From: Halarcobacter sp.
Lineage (GTDB): Bacteria > Campylobacterota > Campylobacteria > Campylobacterales > Arcobacteraceae
Length of the DNA stretch: 64,000 nucleotides
NCBI RefSeq assembly: GCF_963675975.1
Contig: NZ_OY780939.1
Span: 2,790,001 to 2,854,000 of the forward strand
Direction of reading: 5' to 3'
The position numbers and the translations under genes were made by a program. This document shows, piece by piece, positions 62,603 through 64,000 of the stretch; positions within the stretch are counted from its first letter, which is position 1; every line of letters begins with the position of its first letter. The notes beneath the pieces were generated by a model. That model had not been told where the DNA came from. It did no database searches and worked only from the letters and a program-made list of their open reading frames with translations.

Positions 62603-62779
62603 CTAATTTGATAGTTGAGATTTTGCTTTTTTCAGTTTGATTAAGTCTTTAAAGAAACAACCATCAAGATACTTTTTCCCATCAAACTTTTTATTATGAT
62701 TTTTCATCAGTTCCAAGTCATCTTTACGAACATTATAATTTTTTTTACAGTTTTCACAATATAAAGATTCTATACCCAT
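62603..62779 (-). CDS. Small CxxC protein, about 58 residues
   Basis: The likely start is the ATG at 62779 (MGIESLYCENCKKNY), giving a 58-residue basic protein with one CxxC and a later single Cys (DGCFFKD), perhaps a metal-binding knuckle. A longer reading from 62863 adds 28 residues that overlap the promoter of the divergent gene and is doubtful. Neither start has a strong ribosome site. Function unknown. Confidence 0.5.
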   Translation of the reverse strand: MGIESLYCENCKKNYNVRKDDLELMKNHNKKFDGKKYLDGCFFKDLIKLKKAKSQLSN

Positions 62780-62874
62780 AAAAATATATATGCAAGATTT
62801 GTTCTTTTTATCAAATTTTTCATATCTCGTAAATTGTGCTAAAATAAAAAAGACAAAAGCCAAAAGGTTTTAAT

Positions 62875-63543
62875 ATGATTACATCTAATATAAATGAGAT
62901 ATTATTAAAAAGTAAATATAATACAAAAGAGGAAACTAACACAAGTAGTAGCTCTTTTATTGATTCATTAATCTTTTCAAAACAAGAAGAAAATTCACAA
63001 AAAAGTACTGATTTTACATATGAAAATATAAAAAATTTAAGCCTAGAAGAGATAGAAAGTTTATACTCAAATGAAGAGGATAAACAAAAAGCAAAAAATC
63101 TAAAACTTGCTACAATGTTTACAGAAGATAAATATCTAGGACTAGCTTTATTTAATACAGTATTAGGAAAACCTTTTGAATTAGGCTATAGTTTTCTATA
63201 TGACACATATAGTGATAAACACTCATATCTCACTTCTTTAAATAGTAACAACTCAATAAGTGATATTTTACACAAATATATTTCATATAAAGCAAATTCT
63301 GAGACAACAAAAGCAGGTGAAAAAATCCCTCAAGAGTATTTAGATGAGATTCTACTTCAAATAAATTCTGTAAACTTTTTATCTTCTTTATCTCATAGTT
63401 CAAAAGATCAATATGGAAGATATAAAGATAAAGATGACAAATACTCATTTTTGTACAATGATAACTTTCTAAAGTACCAAGAACTTCTTTACAAATACGA
63501 GGATTTAAAGAATTATGAAAAAAATATAATTAAACAATACTAA
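62875..63543 (+). CDS. Uncharacterised protein, 222 residues
   Basis: Not recognised. The first 45 residues are Ser/Asn/Lys-rich and probably disordered (TNTSSSSFIDSLI). A helical core follows (ENIKNLSLEEIESLY, ATMFTEDKYLGLALFNTVLG). No signal or membrane helix is seen. AAAGG precedes the ATG by 7 bases. In the Campylobacterota such proteins with a disordered N-terminus can be flagellar or secreted, but nothing here shows that. Confidence 0.65.
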   Translation: MITSNINEILLKSKYNTKEETNTSSSSFIDSLIFSKQEENSQKSTDFTYENIKNLSLEEIESLYSNEEDKQKAKNLKLATMFTEDKYLGLALFNTVLGKPFELGYSFLYDTYSDKHSYLTSLNSNNSISDILHKYISYKANSETTKAGEKIPQEYLDEILLQINSVNFLSSLSHSSKDQYGRYKDKDDKYSFLYNDNFLKYQELLYKYEDLKNYEKNIIKQY

Positions 63544-63580
63544 AATTAATTATCAATCATAATAAATAAGCAAAATCAAA

Positions 63581-63609
63581 TTGACATCGAATTTTTCTTT
63601 GGATAAGAT
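63581..63609 (+). promoter_or_regulatory. Strong sigma-70-type promoter for the SGNH esterase
   Basis: TTGACA at 63581-63586, a 17-base spacer, and TAAGAT at 63604-63609. The start of transcription would be about 63616, the A of the ATG, with no ribosome site between, so the message is predicted to be leaderless. Confidence 0.65.
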
Positions 63610-63615
63610 AAAAAT

Positions 63616-64000
63616 ATGAAAAAGATAATTTTTATCCTATGTATACTTACTACTCAATTTATATATGCAAAATCAATACTATTTTTAGGCGATTCTCTAA
63701 CAGAAGGACTAGGAGTATCTAAAACTGAAGCCTACCCACATTTAGTGGAAGAATTAGTAAAAAAAAGATTAAACAAAAATATAGATGCAATAAATGGTGG
63801 AGTAAGTGGTTCTACTATAAGTGATGGTTTATCAAGACTAAAATGGTATTTAAGAACAAAGCCTGATATAGTTTTTGTTGCCCTTGGAGCAAATGATGGC
63901 TTAAGGGGTTTAAACCTGCAAGAAAGCCAAAGAAATCTTGAAAAAATAATTGATGAAGCTTTAAAATCTGGTGCAAAAGTATTATTAGCTGGAATGTTAC
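63616..64000 (+). CDS. SGNH/GDSL esterase (TesA-like arylesterase), cut by the window end
   Basis: First 128 residues of a periplasmic lipase/esterase; the gene continues beyond the window. A Sec signal (about 1-18, ending IYAK) is followed by block I LFLGDSLTEGLGVS with the nucleophile Ser, block II with the oxyanion Gly (GGVSGSTISDGLSRL) and block III GANDGLRG. This fits the TesA/thioesterase I-arylesterase group. The final Asp-His block is outside the window. Confidence 0.9.
   Translation, partial: MKKIIFILCILTTQFIYAKSILFLGDSLTEGLGVSKTEAYPHLVEELVKKRLNKNIDAINGGVSGSTISDGLSRLKWYLRTKPDIVFVALGANDGLRGLNLQESQRNLEKIIDEALKSGAKVLLAGML

Noticed and set aside
1-64000. CRISPR arrays, tRNA, rRNA, prophage or replication origin
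   Set aside because: I saw no regular direct repeats with spacers, no tRNA T-loop signatures, no rRNA-like GC blocks, no phage genes and no cluster of DnaA boxes.

Overview
The window is an AT-rich, tightly packed bacterial chromosome segment, most likely from an Arcobacter-type member of the Campylobacterota. This rests on gene content: a NavAb-like single-domain voltage-gated channel, several large chemoreceptors, flavocytochrome c sulfide dehydrogenase, polar amino acid and peptide-type ABC transporters, and many two-component and cyclic-di-GMP proteins. I see no rRNA, tRNA, CRISPR array, prophage or replication origin. The only mobile element is one IS256-family insertion sequence.

Layout. 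1-4.6 kb: PAS chemoreceptor, outer-membrane phospholipase A, a frameshifted YkgJ-type cysteine protein, a Nudix hydrolase and an unknown gene. 4.6-7.7 kb: a histidine kinase/response regulator pair, a class II aldolase-like protein and YajQ. 7.7-14 kb: nucleobase salvage (uraA/upp divergent; purine permease plus phosphoribosyltransferase) around a group holding a sugar-epimerase-like protein, the voltage-gated channel and a DUF423 protein. 14-19.6 kb: DUF89 protein, aminotransferase, AraC-GyrI regulator and a Cache chemoreceptor. 19.6-26.3 kb: aat, fccAB, a methyltransferase whose last codon was rewritten by the IS, the IS itself, and a chemoreceptor broken by two opposite frameshifts. 26.5-37 kb: ketopantoate reductase, then a compact operon of allophanate hydrolase, a Dpp/Opp-type ABC importer and its own response regulator and CHASE kinase. 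37-42.8 kb: RecQ and a small operon linking a TudS-like desulfidase to an amino acid-type binding protein and permease. 43-48 kb: C_GCAxxG_C_C protein, peroxiredoxin, thioredoxin, a frameshifted double-HD protein, LysE-type exporter, trypsin-like protein and HiPIP. 48.3-64 kb: GlnRS with a YqeY tail, another two-component pair, two diguanylate cyclases, an HD-GYP protein, rhodanese, EamA transporter, RraA, a DjlA-like co-chaperone, unknown genes, and the start of an SGNH esterase cut by the window end.

Themes. Sensing dominates: three chemoreceptors, three kinase/regulator pairs and four predicted cyclic-di-GMP enzymes. The best candidates for undescribed biology are the allophanate hydrolase-ABC-two-component operon (27.6-37.0 kb), the desulfidase-transporter operon (40.1-42.1 kb), and the channel whose selectivity filter looks calcium-like rather than sodium-like. 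Three genes carry one-base indels, most clearly at short T or A runs, so read errors must be excluded before calling them pseudogenes. Convergent genes repeatedly share a perfect hairpin that spans or touches their stop codons.
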